The translations under genes and the position numbers were made by a program. Positions 44,623 through 53,589 of a DNA stretch of 64,000 bases are shown piece after piece (the first letter of the stretch is position 1; each line of letters opens with the position of its first letter). The stretch spans positions 124,001 to 188,000 of the forward strand of contig NZ_BMVL01000006.1 in NCBI RefSeq assembly GCF_014650695.1, given 5' to 3'. This DNA is from Streptomyces avidinii (GTDB taxonomy: Bacteria; Actinomycetota; Actinomycetes; Streptomycetales; Streptomycetaceae). The notes below the pieces were generated by a model, which was not told where the DNA came from, made no database searches, and was given only the letters and a program-made list of their open reading frames with translations.

Positions 44623-45561
44623 GTGAGCCAGCCCCGCCGCACCCGTCGTCGCCGCGCATGGACCGCGCTCACGCTGCCCGTCCTCCTGTGCGCACTCGCC
44701 GCGTGTTCCGGCGGCCCCGGTGACGATGCCGCCGCGCCCGCACGCAGCGCCTCGCCGACCCCTTCCGGGCCGCCGGGGACCCTGTTCGACACCTTCCACT
44801 ACAGCGGCCCCGACGACCCCTCGCTCGCCGCCCACGGCTGGGAGGTGCGCACCGGTGGGGGTGGCCCGGGGATCAAGGACAGCTGGTCGAGCGCCGGTGC
44901 CGGCTTCCCCTCCGACACGACCGCCCAGGGCGGCAGGGTCCTGCAGCTGCAGTCCTCCACCGACGGCACCAAGCAGGGCACCAAGCAGGTCGAGGTGCAG
45001 AGCACCGGCACCCCCCTCTTCAACGGGACCTTCGCCGCTCGGGTCCACCTGAGCGACAAGCCCACGAGCGGTCGCAACGGCGACCACGTCGTCCAGACCT
45101 TCTTTCCGATTTCCTCCTCGGATTCCTCGGCGAACTACAGCGAACTCGACCACGAGTACCTGCCGAACGGCGGCTGGGGTTCGGTGGGTCCGCGACTCGA
45201 CAACGTCAGCTGGTACAAGGCCGATCCGCCGGACCGGGTCAACCACACGCTCAAGCAACGCCTTGAGGGCTGGCACGTCATGATGATCACCGCCATGAAC
45301 GGGAAGGTCACCTACTCCCTGGACGGCAAGGAACTGTTCACCAGCTCGGGCAAATACGTCCCGCGCGAGAAAATGGACATCCACTTCAGCAACTGGCTCA
45401 TCGACCTCCCCTTCACCGGCGGTCCGCGCACATGGGACATGAAGGTCAACTGGTTCTATTACAAGGCCGACGAAGCCGTTTCCCCGGCGGATGTCCAAAA
45501 GACGGTGGACGGCTTCTACAGCGCCGGCACCCACTACATCAACACCGTGCCGAAGTCCTGA
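44623..45561 (+). CDS. Lipoprotein, GH16-like beta-jellyroll
   Basis: 312 residues from GTG 44623 (AAGGAG 6 bases upstream). Twin-Arg-like basic start (RRTRRRRAW) and lipobox LAAC near residue 28. The domain contains FDTFHYSGPDDPSLAAHGWE, a SELDHEYL segment matching the ExDxE pattern of GH16 glycan hydrolases, and DMKVNWFYYKADEAV. Anchored outside the membrane, it may trim or bind the glycan made by the adjacent fusion protein. Catalysis is inferred. Confidence 0.8.
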   Translation: MSQPRRTRRRRAWTALTLPVLLCALAACSGGPGDDAAAPARSASPTPSGPPGTLFDTFHYSGPDDPSLAAHGWEVRTGGGGPGIKDSWSSAGAGFPSDTTAQGGRVLQLQSSTDGTKQGTKQVEVQSTGTPLFNGTFAARVHLSDKPTSGRNGDHVVQTFFPISSSDSSANYSELDHEYLPNGGWGSVGPRLDNVSWYKADPPDRVNHTLKQRLEGWHVMMITAMNGKVTYSLDGKELFTSSGKYVPREKMDIHFSNWLIDLPFTGGPRTWDMKVNWFYYKADEAVSPADVQKTVDGFYSAGTHYINTVPKS

Positions 45562-45646
45562 CCCCGGTCCGAGGGCTGCAACCCCGAGTTCGACCAGCGG
45601 CCGCCGAACGAGGCTTCGCCGAACGGAACAACCCCGGAGCCGGTGC

Positions 45647-48025
45647 CTACAGGTCGCGGTGCCCCTGCGACGGCCAGATGTGGTCCTGCGAGCTGTACGG
45701 GACCGGCTCAGGAGGGTGGGACGCCCAGGCGGGGTCCGCGTCGTAGCCGTCGTACGGCGAGGCCGCGGGAGCGGCCCAGGGCTCAGGGGCAGACGGGGCC
45801 CCCGGCACGGACAACCGGTCCGACAGTGGAGCCTCGGACGCGGTGACGGGCACCTTGAGGCTGCCGTAGCGATCCATTCGCTGCCAGCGCAGGCGGGACC
45901 CGGCGACAGCGGTGAAGACGGACTGGATCACGACCAGGTACATGAGCTGGCGGTAGACGAACTGCTGCAGGGGCAGGCTCCACAACGGCCCCGGCCGCTC
46001 GCCGTCCAGGCGGAACGCGTACAGCCCCATCAGGACCTGGAGGAGCAGGAACGCCGTCCACAGGCCGACGATGCGCAGGGGGTCGAGGAAGACCAGGCCG
46101 TAGATGGCGAAGACGTCCACGACGGGCGCGAGCAGGGGCAGCAGGACCTGGAACAGCAGCAGGTAGCCCAGACCGCGCCGACCCAGCTTTCCGGCCTGCC
46201 CCCGCTGGGTGAGGGCACCCCGGTGCTTCCACATCGCCTGGAGGGTGCCGTAGCACCACCGGTAGCGCTGCTTCCACAGGGCACCGAGCGATGCGGGGGC
46301 TTCCGTCCAGGCCTTGGCCCGCTCCTCGTAGACGACGCGCCAGCCGTCGCGGCACAGGGCCATGGTGAGGTCCGTGTCCTCGGCGAGGGTGGTGTCACTG
46401 ACGCCGCCGACCCGCAGCAGCGCCTCGCGGCGGAACGCTCCGACAGCACCGGGGACGGTGGGCATGCACTCGGCGAGGTCGAACAGGCGGCGGTCGAGGT
46501 TGAAGCCGACGACGTACTCGATGTGCTGCCAGCGTCCGAGCAGCCCGCCCCGGTTGACCACTTTGGCGTTGCCGGAGACCGCGCCCACGCGGCGCTGGGC
46601 GAAGGGCTGGACGATCATGCGGACGGCGTCCGGTTCGAAGACGGTGTCGCCGTCGACCATGACGAGCAGATTGCAGTAGGCGGCGGCGATGCCCGTGTTG
46701 AGGGCGGCCGGTTTTCCGGCGTTCTGCTGCCGGATGACCCGTACGCCGGGCAGCCGGAGGGCCTCGACGATGTCAGCCGTGCCGTCCGTGGAGCCGTCGT
46801 CGACGACGATGACCTCGACCTGGTGGTCGGAGGCCACCAGGGAACGGACGGCGGCCTCGATGCCGGCGCTCTCGTTGTAGGCGGGGACGATGACGCTGAC
46901 GGGTTCGGTGACCGGAGCGCCCCAGGGCCTGCGGCGCATCCGTACGTGCCGCCTCGCGGCGACGAACACGGCGACCGCGCGCAGCAGACTGATCGCGCCC
47001 GCCGCCCACAGCAGCCACGAAAGGGCTTCGATGATCCAGTCGCTGGTGCGGATCGCGGTGATGAGGGCAAGGCCGTGCCACCGGTCCGCGGTCCCGGCCG
47101 GCTGCACGACTTCGGGGAGGGCGACCGCGTCGCCCACGGTGACGAACTTCCAGCCGGACGCCTTCAGCCGCGGCACGAGCTGTTCGAGCGCGGCGACCGT
47201 CTGCGTGCGGTCCCCGCCCGCGTCGTGCAGCAGCACGATCTGCCCGGCAGCGTCCTTCGGGGTGGCGCCGGCAATGATCTGCTCCACACCCGGGCGTCGC
47301 CAGTCCTGGCTGTCCAGGGTCGTCAGGACGGTCAGGTACCCCTCCTGTCCGGCCTGGACGACGGCGCTCCAGTCGGCGTCGCCGAGCGCCTTGTTGGTGG
47401 AGGAGTAGGGCGGCCGCAGCAGGGGTGTGGTAACGCCGGTGGCGCCGGCGATGACGAGTTGGGTCTCGCGCAGTTCCAGGGAACGCCGCCAGGCGGACGC
47501 GGTGCCGAGATCGGTGTGGGTGAAGCTGTGCAGGCCGATCTGGTGGCCCTCGTCGACGATCCGGCGGGCGAGGCCCGGGTTCTCGGCGACCCGGGTGCCG
47601 ACGGTGAAGAAGGTGGCCGGCACGTCGTTGCGGCGCAGCACATCGAGGATCTTCGGTGTCCAGACGGGGTCGGGGCCGTCGTCGAAGGTCAATGCGATGG
47701 TGCGGGCCGCCGGGGTGGCGGTGCGGCCGGCCGTGCCCTCGATCACCGGCCCGCCGGAGCTGACGCCCGCCGGGACTGCGGTTCCGGGACCCCGCTCACG
47801 GGGAGCCCCGTCGGGGGTGGAGTCGAACAGGTGCTGGGTGTAGCCCTGGAGGAGCAGCGCCGTCGAGAGGGTGAGCACGAGGGTGGTCAGGAGCAGCCAG
47901 TGGGTACGCAGGGGGACGTTGCGTACGGAGCTGTGCCTGCCGTTGGGGCGGCGGCGACGGTTCTTCGACAAGGGACGGATCTTCCTGCCTGCTGCGTAGT
48001 GCGGTGCGGTGCGGCGTTGGGGCAT
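45647..48025 (-). CDS. Second polysaccharide deacetylase / GT2 fusion
   Basis: 792 residues from ATG 48025. Same order as the paralogue at 41586-43742: TM (about 40-60), NodB domain (LTFDDGPDPVW, HSFTHTDL, RPPYSS), TM region (about 335-360), GT2 (VIVPAYNE, VDDGSTDGTADI, MVDGDTVFEP, LAEDTDLTMA, QRYRW), C-terminal TMs. A unique about 60-residue C-terminal tail rich in Pro/Ser/Asp/Tyr is cytoplasmic. There is no coupled acyltransferase here. The two copies have clearly diverged. Confidence 0.95.
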   Translation of the reverse strand: MPQRRTAPHYAAGRKIRPLSKNRRRRPNGRHSSVRNVPLRTHWLLLTTLVLTLSTALLLQGYTQHLFDSTPDGAPRERGPGTAVPAGVSSGGPVIEGTAGRTATPAARTIALTFDDGPDPVWTPKILDVLRRNDVPATFFTVGTRVAENPGLARRIVDEGHQIGLHSFTHTDLGTASAWRRSLELRETQLVIAGATGVTTPLLRPPYSSTNKALGDADWSAVVQAGQEGYLTVLTTLDSQDWRRPGVEQIIAGATPKDAAGQIVLLHDAGGDRTQTVAALEQLVPRLKASGWKFVTVGDAVALPEVVQPAGTADRWHGLALITAIRTSDWIIEALSWLLWAAGAISLLRAVAVFVAARRHVRMRRRPWGAPVTEPVSVIVPAYNESAGIEAAVRSLVASDHQVEVIVVDDGSTDGTADIVEALRLPGVRVIRQQNAGKPAALNTGIAAAYCNLLVMVDGDTVFEPDAVRMIVQPFAQRRVGAVSGNAKVVNRGGLLGRWQHIEYVVGFNLDRRLFDLAECMPTVPGAVGAFRREALLRVGGVSDTTLAEDTDLTMALCRDGWRVVYEERAKAWTEAPASLGALWKQRYRWCYGTLQAMWKHRGALTQRGQAGKLGRRGLGYLLLFQVLLPLLAPVVDVFAIYGLVFLDPLRIVGLWTAFLLLQVLMGLYAFRLDGERPGPLWSLPLQQFVYRQLMYLVVIQSVFTAVAGSRLRWQRMDRYGSLKVPVTASEAPLSDRLSVPGAPSAPEPWAAPAASPYDGYDADPAWASHPPEPVPYSSQDHIWPSQGHRDL

Positions 48026-48064
48026 GTGGTGGCGCCGGGGTGGACCACGCCCGGCGTGACGGGC

Positions 48065-48607
48065 TCAGGGGTGGCCGGTGGGCTTGCCTCCGCCTTGGCC
48101 CGGCGGCGCGGTGCCCCGGCCGCGCCCCCCGCCGGGAGGCGACGGAACAGGGTCTGCCGGTCCGGTGCCGGCCTTCGTCGGAGCCGGTCCGGTGTCGGGG
48201 GTCGCAGAGCTGGTCCTGTTCGCGGCGGCCGGGGAGGGTCCAGCACTGCGCGAGGCCGCCGGGGCGGGTCGCGGGCTCCCGCTCACCGCACCGCGGGGGG
48301 ACGGGCTCGCGGTGCGGCTCCCGGCCGTCCGCTCGGGCGCGGGGGTCTGCGGAGCCTGGGCGGAGGGGAGGAACGGCGACTGGAGGGTGGGTCCGCCCAG
48401 CAGGGTGCTGATGAGCAGGACGACGTAGGCGGCGGCCGGTACCACCAGCAGGTAACCCCAGCGGCGCACCCGGCGCTGTCTGCGCCCCGATGTGTCCACG
48501 AACACCGGGGCCGGCGGCTCCGGCGCCGTACCGGTACCGGGTGCGCCCGCATCACCGAGGAAGAGCTCCATCGTGTCGTGATCCGGGTTGCCGATTGGTG
48601 GGTGCAT
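48065..48607 (-). CDS. Single-TM Pro/Ser/Ala-rich protein
   Basis: 180 residues from ATG 48607 (ATG 48571 possible). A short acidic N-terminus, one membrane segment (about 50-70) and a low-complexity tail ending in Gly/Pro/Arg repeats. Same layout and position as 43774-44271, upstream of the fusion synthase by about 40 bases. Sequence similarity between the two is limited to composition. Confidence 0.72.
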   Translation of the reverse strand: MHPPIGNPDHDTMELFLGDAGAPGTGTAPEPPAPVFVDTSGRRQRRVRRWGYLLVVPAAAYVVLLISTLLGGPTLQSPFLPSAQAPQTPAPERTAGSRTASPSPRGAVSGSPRPAPAASRSAGPSPAAANRTSSATPDTGPAPTKAGTGPADPVPSPPGGGRGRGTAPPGQGGGKPTGHP

Positions 48608-49074
48608 GCGCGGTGGCCTCTGGGGATCGGGGACGGGACGTCGGGGCTCGGTCGCGGCCGGGACGGCGACTCATGCCGTTCAGCGTTGGATCCTCCGTCG
48701 GTGTCACTCCCGGTGCCGAACCCGTCCCATTCCGTACGATCCAGACCGACCCGGCCAGGCTGGTCGTAACCCTCGTGTTCCGCGTCGTCGCACCGGTGTC
48801 GTGACATGCGGAGGGCATCGCGGTGACCATGCGGTCGCCGTTCGGGAGGTTCAGGGCGGGATATCCCCACATGCCGGTCGATCCCGTTCCGCCACTCTCG
48901 GATATCTGTCGGGTCATCGCACCTACAGACTCATTGGAATGAACGGGCCGCGCAGAAACCGTTGGCCAACCAACAAGTGGTGCTACCAATTGCCCTGCGC
49001 TCGGGTCCGAGTCGGGAGATCACCTCGTGGTCGTGCGCGAATCCCCCACCCACAGCAAGAACGGATTTCGCCCC
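48608..49074. other. No supported gene
   Basis: About 470 bases between divergent genes. Frames here are short and without family features. The last 150 bases are less GC-rich and probably hold the promoter of the secreted repeat protein. Confidence 0.5.
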
Positions 49075-49554
49075 ATGGCAATCGCACTCCGCAAGACGCT
49101 CGCCGTCGCGACGCTCGCCCTGACCGCCTCCCTCCTGCCGGCCGTCGCGGCAGAGGCCGTGGACACCGCGGCCCCGTCCGTGCGCGCTCCGGGCCTCTAC
49201 TGCCTCGCCAACGCCTGGGAAACCCCGAATGTCTCCACGAAGCCGTGTGATGCCGCCGACCGCGGCCAGCACTGGACCGTCTCGGGCCAGCAGATCTCGC
49301 TCAGCAACGCGCGCGGCTACTGTCTGGCCAATACGTGGAACGCTCAGGACGTCTCGGTGAAGCCGTGCAACTCCAAGGATCAGGGGCAGTACTGGACTGT
49401 CTCGGGCCAGCAGATCTCCCTCACCTACGCTCCGGCCTACTGCCTGGCCAACACCTGGCAGACGCCGAACATCTCGACCAAGCCGTGCGACTCCGCCGAC
49501 CGCGGCCAGCACTGGGTGATCTTCAACGACCAGATCAGCCTCGCCGCCGCCTGA
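49075..49554 (+). CDS. Secreted three-repeat lectin-like protein
   Basis: 159 residues from ATG 49075. Signal peptide (ALRKTLAVATLALTASLLPA, cleavage near AEA). The mature part is three about 38-residue repeats, each YCLANxWxxxxxSxKPC then GQxWxxxxxQISL, with one Cys pair per repeat. The CLxxxWW/QxW pattern resembles a minimal ricin-type beta-trefoil with three subdomains. Probably a carbohydrate-binding exported protein. Alone on its transcript, with a terminator after it. Confidence 0.85.
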   Translation: MAIALRKTLAVATLALTASLLPAVAAEAVDTAAPSVRAPGLYCLANAWETPNVSTKPCDAADRGQHWTVSGQQISLSNARGYCLANTWNAQDVSVKPCNSKDQGQYWTVSGQQISLTYAPAYCLANTWQTPNISTKPCDSADRGQHWVIFNDQISLAAA

Positions 49555-49565
49555 CCCCTGCCCCA

Positions 49566-49607
49566 CCGCCGCGCCCGGCCTCTGATCGGGCAGCCCGGGT
49601 GCGGCGG
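49566..49607. terminator. Hairpin between convergent genes
   Basis: CCGCCGCGCCCGG (49566-49578) pairs with CCGGGTGCGGCGG (49595-49607), one G-T pair in 13. Confidence 0.65.
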
Positions 49608-49723
49608 CCCGCACGGATCCTACGGAAACAGGCCTCGGGGCTCGTGACGCCTGCGCTGCATCAGCTCCCGACCCAGGTGTCGCCGAGGACGGCCGTACGG
49701 GAGTTCTGCTGTGTCACGGTGGG

Positions 49724-51088
49724 TCAGTAGCCGGTGCCGCGCTTGACCTGGGCCCGCTCGATTCCGTGGGCCGCGCCCTTGTCGTCCAGGGTGCGGCATG
49801 CGTCGGCGATGTCCTGGGTCAGGCGGTCGATCTGTTCGCGGCTCAGGGTCTCCTTGACCAGGGCGCGCAGGATCTTCACGTTCTCCGCGTTGGGCGGGAG
49901 GGTGTAGGCGGGCACCATCCAGCCCCGTTCGGCCGAGAGCTGCCAGGCGATGTCGGACTCGTCGTAGTCGTGTTTGCCGGCGAGGCGGAAAGCGACCAGC
50001 GGCAGCTGCTCGAGGTCGCTCCCGATCACTTCGAAGCGGCCGCTGCTCCGCAGGTTGTCCGCCAGCGCGTGGGCGTTCTCCTGCATGATTTTCATGATGT
50101 AGGTGTAGCCCTGGCGGCCGAGGCGCACGAAGTTGTAGTACTGCGCGAGCACCATGGACGCGCCGGTGGAGAAGTTCAGCGTGAACGTCGCGTCGGTCTT
50201 GCCCAGGTAGTTCTCGTAGAAGACGAGGTCCTTGGCGAGGTCGGCTTCCTCGCGGAAGACGAGCCATCCGATGCCGGGGTAGACCAGTCCGTATTTGTGT
50301 CCCGAGACGTTGATCGAACGGACCTGTTCGAGCCGGAAGTCCCACTTCGACTCCGGGTAGAGGAAGGGCCACACGAAGGCGCCGCTGGCGCCGTCGACAT
50401 GGATCGGAATGTCGAGGTCCCGCTTTTTGCGGACGTCCCGCAGGAGCTTGTCGATCCCGACGACATCGTCCATGTGGCCGGTGAAGGTGGTGCCGAGGAC
50501 GGCGACGACGCCGATCGTGTTCTCGTCGAGGTGGGGCTCCACGTCTTCGGGGCCAATCGTGTACTTGTTCTCGGCGAGCGGCACGATCCGCGGCTCGACG
50601 TCGAAGTAGCGGCAGAACTTCTCCCATACGACGTGGACGTCGCCCCCGAAGATCAGGTTGGGCCGGTCGGTCGACAGGCCGGCTGCCTGGCGGCGCTCGC
50701 GCCACTTCCACTTCAGCGACAGCGCGCCGAGCATGATCGCCTCGGATGAGCCCTGGGTCCGACATCCGGTCGTCCTGCCCGGCGCATGGAACAGGTCGGC
50801 GAGCATGCGCACACAGCGCTGCTCGATCTCGGCGGAAATCGGGTACTCCGCATGGTCGATGAAATTGCGGTGAAGGTTCTCGGCGATCAGCCGCTGGGCC
50901 TCCGGCTCCATCCACGTGGTGACGAACGTGGCGAGGTTGCGCTGCGGGTCGCCCTCCATGGCGAGATCCACATCCACGAGCCTCATCGCATCGGTGGGGG
51001 GCATGCCTTGCTCGGGGAAGGTTTCCGAGGGAGCGGGCACCGTCAGGAACCGATTACCGAAAAGAGCCGAATCGTCGCGCTTGGTCAT
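49724..51088 (-). CDS. gad: Glutamate decarboxylase
   Basis: 454 residues; I chose ATG 51088 (MTKRDDSALFGNRF) because the family starts here. PLP-dependent group II decarboxylase: TTGCRTQGSSEAIMLGAL, HVDGASGAFVWPF, and NVSGHKYGLVYPG with the PLP lysine. Converts glutamate to GABA and consumes a proton (acid resistance, GABA shunt). No antiporter gene is adjacent. Flanked on both sides by secreted lectin-like genes. Confidence 0.96.
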   Translation of the reverse strand: MTKRDDSALFGNRFLTVPAPSETFPEQGMPPTDAMRLVDVDLAMEGDPQRNLATFVTTWMEPEAQRLIAENLHRNFIDHAEYPISAEIEQRCVRMLADLFHAPGRTTGCRTQGSSEAIMLGALSLKWKWRERRQAAGLSTDRPNLIFGGDVHVVWEKFCRYFDVEPRIVPLAENKYTIGPEDVEPHLDENTIGVVAVLGTTFTGHMDDVVGIDKLLRDVRKKRDLDIPIHVDGASGAFVWPFLYPESKWDFRLEQVRSINVSGHKYGLVYPGIGWLVFREEADLAKDLVFYENYLGKTDATFTLNFSTGASMVLAQYYNFVRLGRQGYTYIMKIMQENAHALADNLRSSGRFEVIGSDLEQLPLVAFRLAGKHDYDESDIAWQLSAERGWMVPAYTLPPNAENVKILRALVKETLSREQIDRLTQDIADACRTLDDKGAAHGIERAQVKRGTGY

Positions 51089-51187
51089 GTATCGATTCAA
51101 CAGCGCCGGCCCTGCTGCGAGCGAGGGACACACCGCGCGGACCGGCGCGGGGGAATGCGGGGGCATCAGAGAGCCGGGGCGGGGGCC

Positions 51188-51775
51188 TCACTCCCAGGGG
51201 TCGAACCGCCACTTCTGCGGGTTGCCGTCGCAGTCCTGCTGCACTACGGGCGCGCCGCGGCGACTGCTTCCGTCCGGCACGCCGAGACAGTGCTCGCTCT
51301 CGATCAGGAAGAGGTTCCCGCTGCCGTTCAGTGTCCAGTCCGTGCTCGCCTCCACGTCCGAGCAGTCCGCCTGGACGACGTCCGAGTCCTTCTCGAACCG
51401 GTCCCCCGCCAGGGCGAGGCACTTGTCGCTGTGTTGGGCCCGGAGCTTGACGAACAGGATGTGGTCGGTGCGCTTCCCGACCGGTCGGTCCTCCAGCTCT
51501 CCGAAGGGCCGGTCCGCCGCGTTGGTGACCCGCCATCGCTGGTCGGTGATCCCCACGCAGTTCCACTGGACGACGTCCGCGCCGCTACGCACCGAGGACC
51601 CCGCGACGCTGAGACACATGCCGGTCGGGGTACGGATCTCGTAGTACTGCACGGCGGCGTGGGACGGGCCCGCCCCGAGGGCCAGGGACTGGGCGACGAG
51701 AGTCGCGAGAACCGCGGCCACACGACCCAGGGGACGCCAGGACGTCAGTGGGCCCGAGAGCTCGTGTATGCGCAT
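51188..51775 (-). CDS. Secreted ricin-B-type lectin domain protein
   Basis: 195 residues from ATG 51775. Signal peptide (about 1-40, cleavage near SHA-AVQ). One beta-trefoil: CLSVAGSSVRSGADVVQWNC ... QRWRV, CLALAGDRFEKDSDVVQADC ... DWTL, CLGVPDGSSRRGAPVVQQDC ... QKWRF, i.e. three QxW-type subdomains with a disulfide in each. Exported carbohydrate-binding protein. Its promoter faces the M4 protease gene. Confidence 0.9.
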   Translation of the reverse strand: MRIHELSGPLTSWRPLGRVAAVLATLVAQSLALGAGPSHAAVQYYEIRTPTGMCLSVAGSSVRSGADVVQWNCVGITDQRWRVTNAADRPFGELEDRPVGKRTDHILFVKLRAQHSDKCLALAGDRFEKDSDVVQADCSDVEASTDWTLNGSGNLFLIESEHCLGVPDGSSRRGAPVVQQDCDGNPQKWRFDPWE

Positions 51776-52275
51776 GGGGACTCCTGCCAGGACGAGCGAC
51801 ACCAACCCGTCACCACCAGCTTCCCCCGGCACGGCGGCGAGCGCACCCTGGCGCAGCGGTGCTTGATACCGCGTCAGCGTAGCGATTGCGCAGGTGAGCT
51901 CAGCCGTAGCCCTCGTCCCCCGCCTCGTCCGATCGCCGGCCGCGATGAAGCCGACCGAACGGTACGGGCATGACTCGCGCTGCGTTTGCCGGTCACCCGG
52001 GCCGGCGGGAAAATGTTGACATCAGTGTGGCGGGCCGCGAGAACCGTTGTCGTGGCCGCCGAGCGCTTCTGCCGCCCATCGCCCAGCGCGTCCTTGCCTG
52101 CCTCTGCGATGGCCGGACATCCACTTCTCGGTTCACCTTCTCGGTTCACCGACCCGGCTCACCCCGTCAACGGTGCGCGCCGCTGGAGGAGGAAGGGCCA
52201 TCGGGGAACGTCTGGCAACAGGCTGGGCATTCTCCGCCGCGTACCACCGCGCTCCTCTTGCACAGGAGATATTCC
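51776..52275. other. Divergent intergenic region, no gene
   Basis: 500 bases between the lectin and the M4 protease. A frame open across it on the plus strand has no family features before ATG 52276. Confidence 0.5.
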
Positions 52276-53526
52276 ATGAGCAGGAACCGCCGCCTCAACT
52301 GCATCATTCCCCCGCACATCCTCTACAAGCTCTTGGAGAGCGAAGACCGTGAGGTGCGTCAAGCCGCCCTGGACTCCCTGCTGAGCACTGCTCGATTGCG
52401 TGGCGAGAGGTCGGTCCGGGCGTCCGTGATCGGCGCCACCGCCGGTAATGGCCGACGAACCGTCTTCGACTGCCGGCACGGCAGGTTCCTCCCCTCTGCC
52501 GAGCTGGCCAGGTCGGAGGATGGACCGGCTTCCACGGACGAGTCCGTCAACCGGGCGTTCGACGGACTCGCCACCACGCGTGACTTCTTCCGCGGGGTAC
52601 TTCAGCGCAATTCACTTGACGACCGGGGAATGCGTCTCGACGGCTACGTGCACTTCGACACGCATTACAACAATGCGTTCTGGGACGGACGCCAGATGAT
52701 TTTCGGCGACGGGGACGGAAGATTGTTCACCGACTTCACCGGTTCCCTCGACGTCATCGCACACGAGTTGACCCACGGAGTCACCGAGTTCACTGCGGGG
52801 CTGGAGTATCACAATCAGTCCGGTGCGTTGAACGAGTCGATGTCGGACGTCTTCGGGACGCTGGTCAAGCAGTGGTCGTTGAACCAATCGGTCGAGACGG
52901 CGGACTGGCTGATCGGGGCCGAGGTGTTCACGCCGGAGGTCGATGCCGACGCCTTGCGGTCGATGAAGGCTCCCGGGCAGGCCTACAACAACGCCCTGTT
53001 CGGCAAGGACCCCCAGCCGGACCACATGCGCAATTTCGCCAACCTGCCGGACAGCGAGAGAGGGGACTACGGCGGGGTTCACATCAACTCCGGAATACCG
53101 AACAGAGCGTTCTATCTGGCGGCAGCGCGCATCGGCGGGTTCGCCTGGGGCGCTCCCGGAGTCATCTGGTACGAATCGCTCAAGGCTTCCGAAGCCGACA
53201 CTCGGTTCCAGGATTTCGCGGATACCACCTACCGGAAGGCCGAGCAATTGTACGGGGGCGGCAGCGCCGAACAGCTTGCCGTGCTGTCGGCATGGCAGGA
53301 GGTGGGCATCCGGATCAGCGGGGTCCCGACCGGGATCGCCCTGGCGCGGAGCCTCGCGGTCAACGGGGGCGGTGGTGCCGGCCGGGAGGACGGTCTGGCG
53401 GCCTTGAGCAAGCAGATCGGGGCGCTGTCCGCCCAAGTGAGGGAACTGACCGAAGAAGTGACTGCGCTGAGGGGGAAGAAGTTGCCCTCGCGGGTTGATG
53501 CCGGCCGAGCCTCGGACGGACGCTAG
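52276..53526 (+). CDS. M4 metalloprotease, protealysin type
   Basis: 416 residues from ATG 52276, AGGAGAT upstream. There is no signal peptide; a short propeptide with IIPPHILYKLLE resembles the PPL motif of protealysin precursors. Catalytic zinc site VIAHELTHGVTEF with the downstream Glu in NESMSDVFG; substrate region INSGIPNRAFYLAA. An extra C-terminal helix (LAALSKQIGALSAQVRELTE) could form a coiled coil. Emfourin, the usual adjacent inhibitor, is 18 kb away. Confidence 0.94.
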   Translation: MSRNRRLNCIIPPHILYKLLESEDREVRQAALDSLLSTARLRGERSVRASVIGATAGNGRRTVFDCRHGRFLPSAELARSEDGPASTDESVNRAFDGLATTRDFFRGVLQRNSLDDRGMRLDGYVHFDTHYNNAFWDGRQMIFGDGDGRLFTDFTGSLDVIAHELTHGVTEFTAGLEYHNQSGALNESMSDVFGTLVKQWSLNQSVETADWLIGAEVFTPEVDADALRSMKAPGQAYNNALFGKDPQPDHMRNFANLPDSERGDYGGVHINSGIPNRAFYLAAARIGGFAWGAPGVIWYESLKASEADTRFQDFADTTYRKAEQLYGGGSAEQLAVLSAWQEVGIRISGVPTGIALARSLAVNGGGGAGREDGLAALSKQIGALSAQVRELTEEVTALRGKKLPSRVDAGRASDGR

Positions 53527-53577
53527 GCCGTCTCTTCCGGATCTCGCGGGCCCGGCAAGATCCGGAAGAGACGGCCT
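53525..53577. terminator. 20-bp hairpin between convergent genes
   Basis: AGGCCGTCTCTTCCGGATCT (53525-53544), 13-base loop, and its exact complement (53558-53577). It starts at the protease stop codon and ends 12 bases before the caspase stop, so it can serve both strands. Confidence 0.85.
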
Positions 53578-53589
53578 GGCCAGGGGCGC

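Noticed and set aside
45491..48769. A 1092-codon plus-strand open frame
   Set aside because: It is the antisense shadow of the second deacetylase-GT2 fusion, with no domain of its own.
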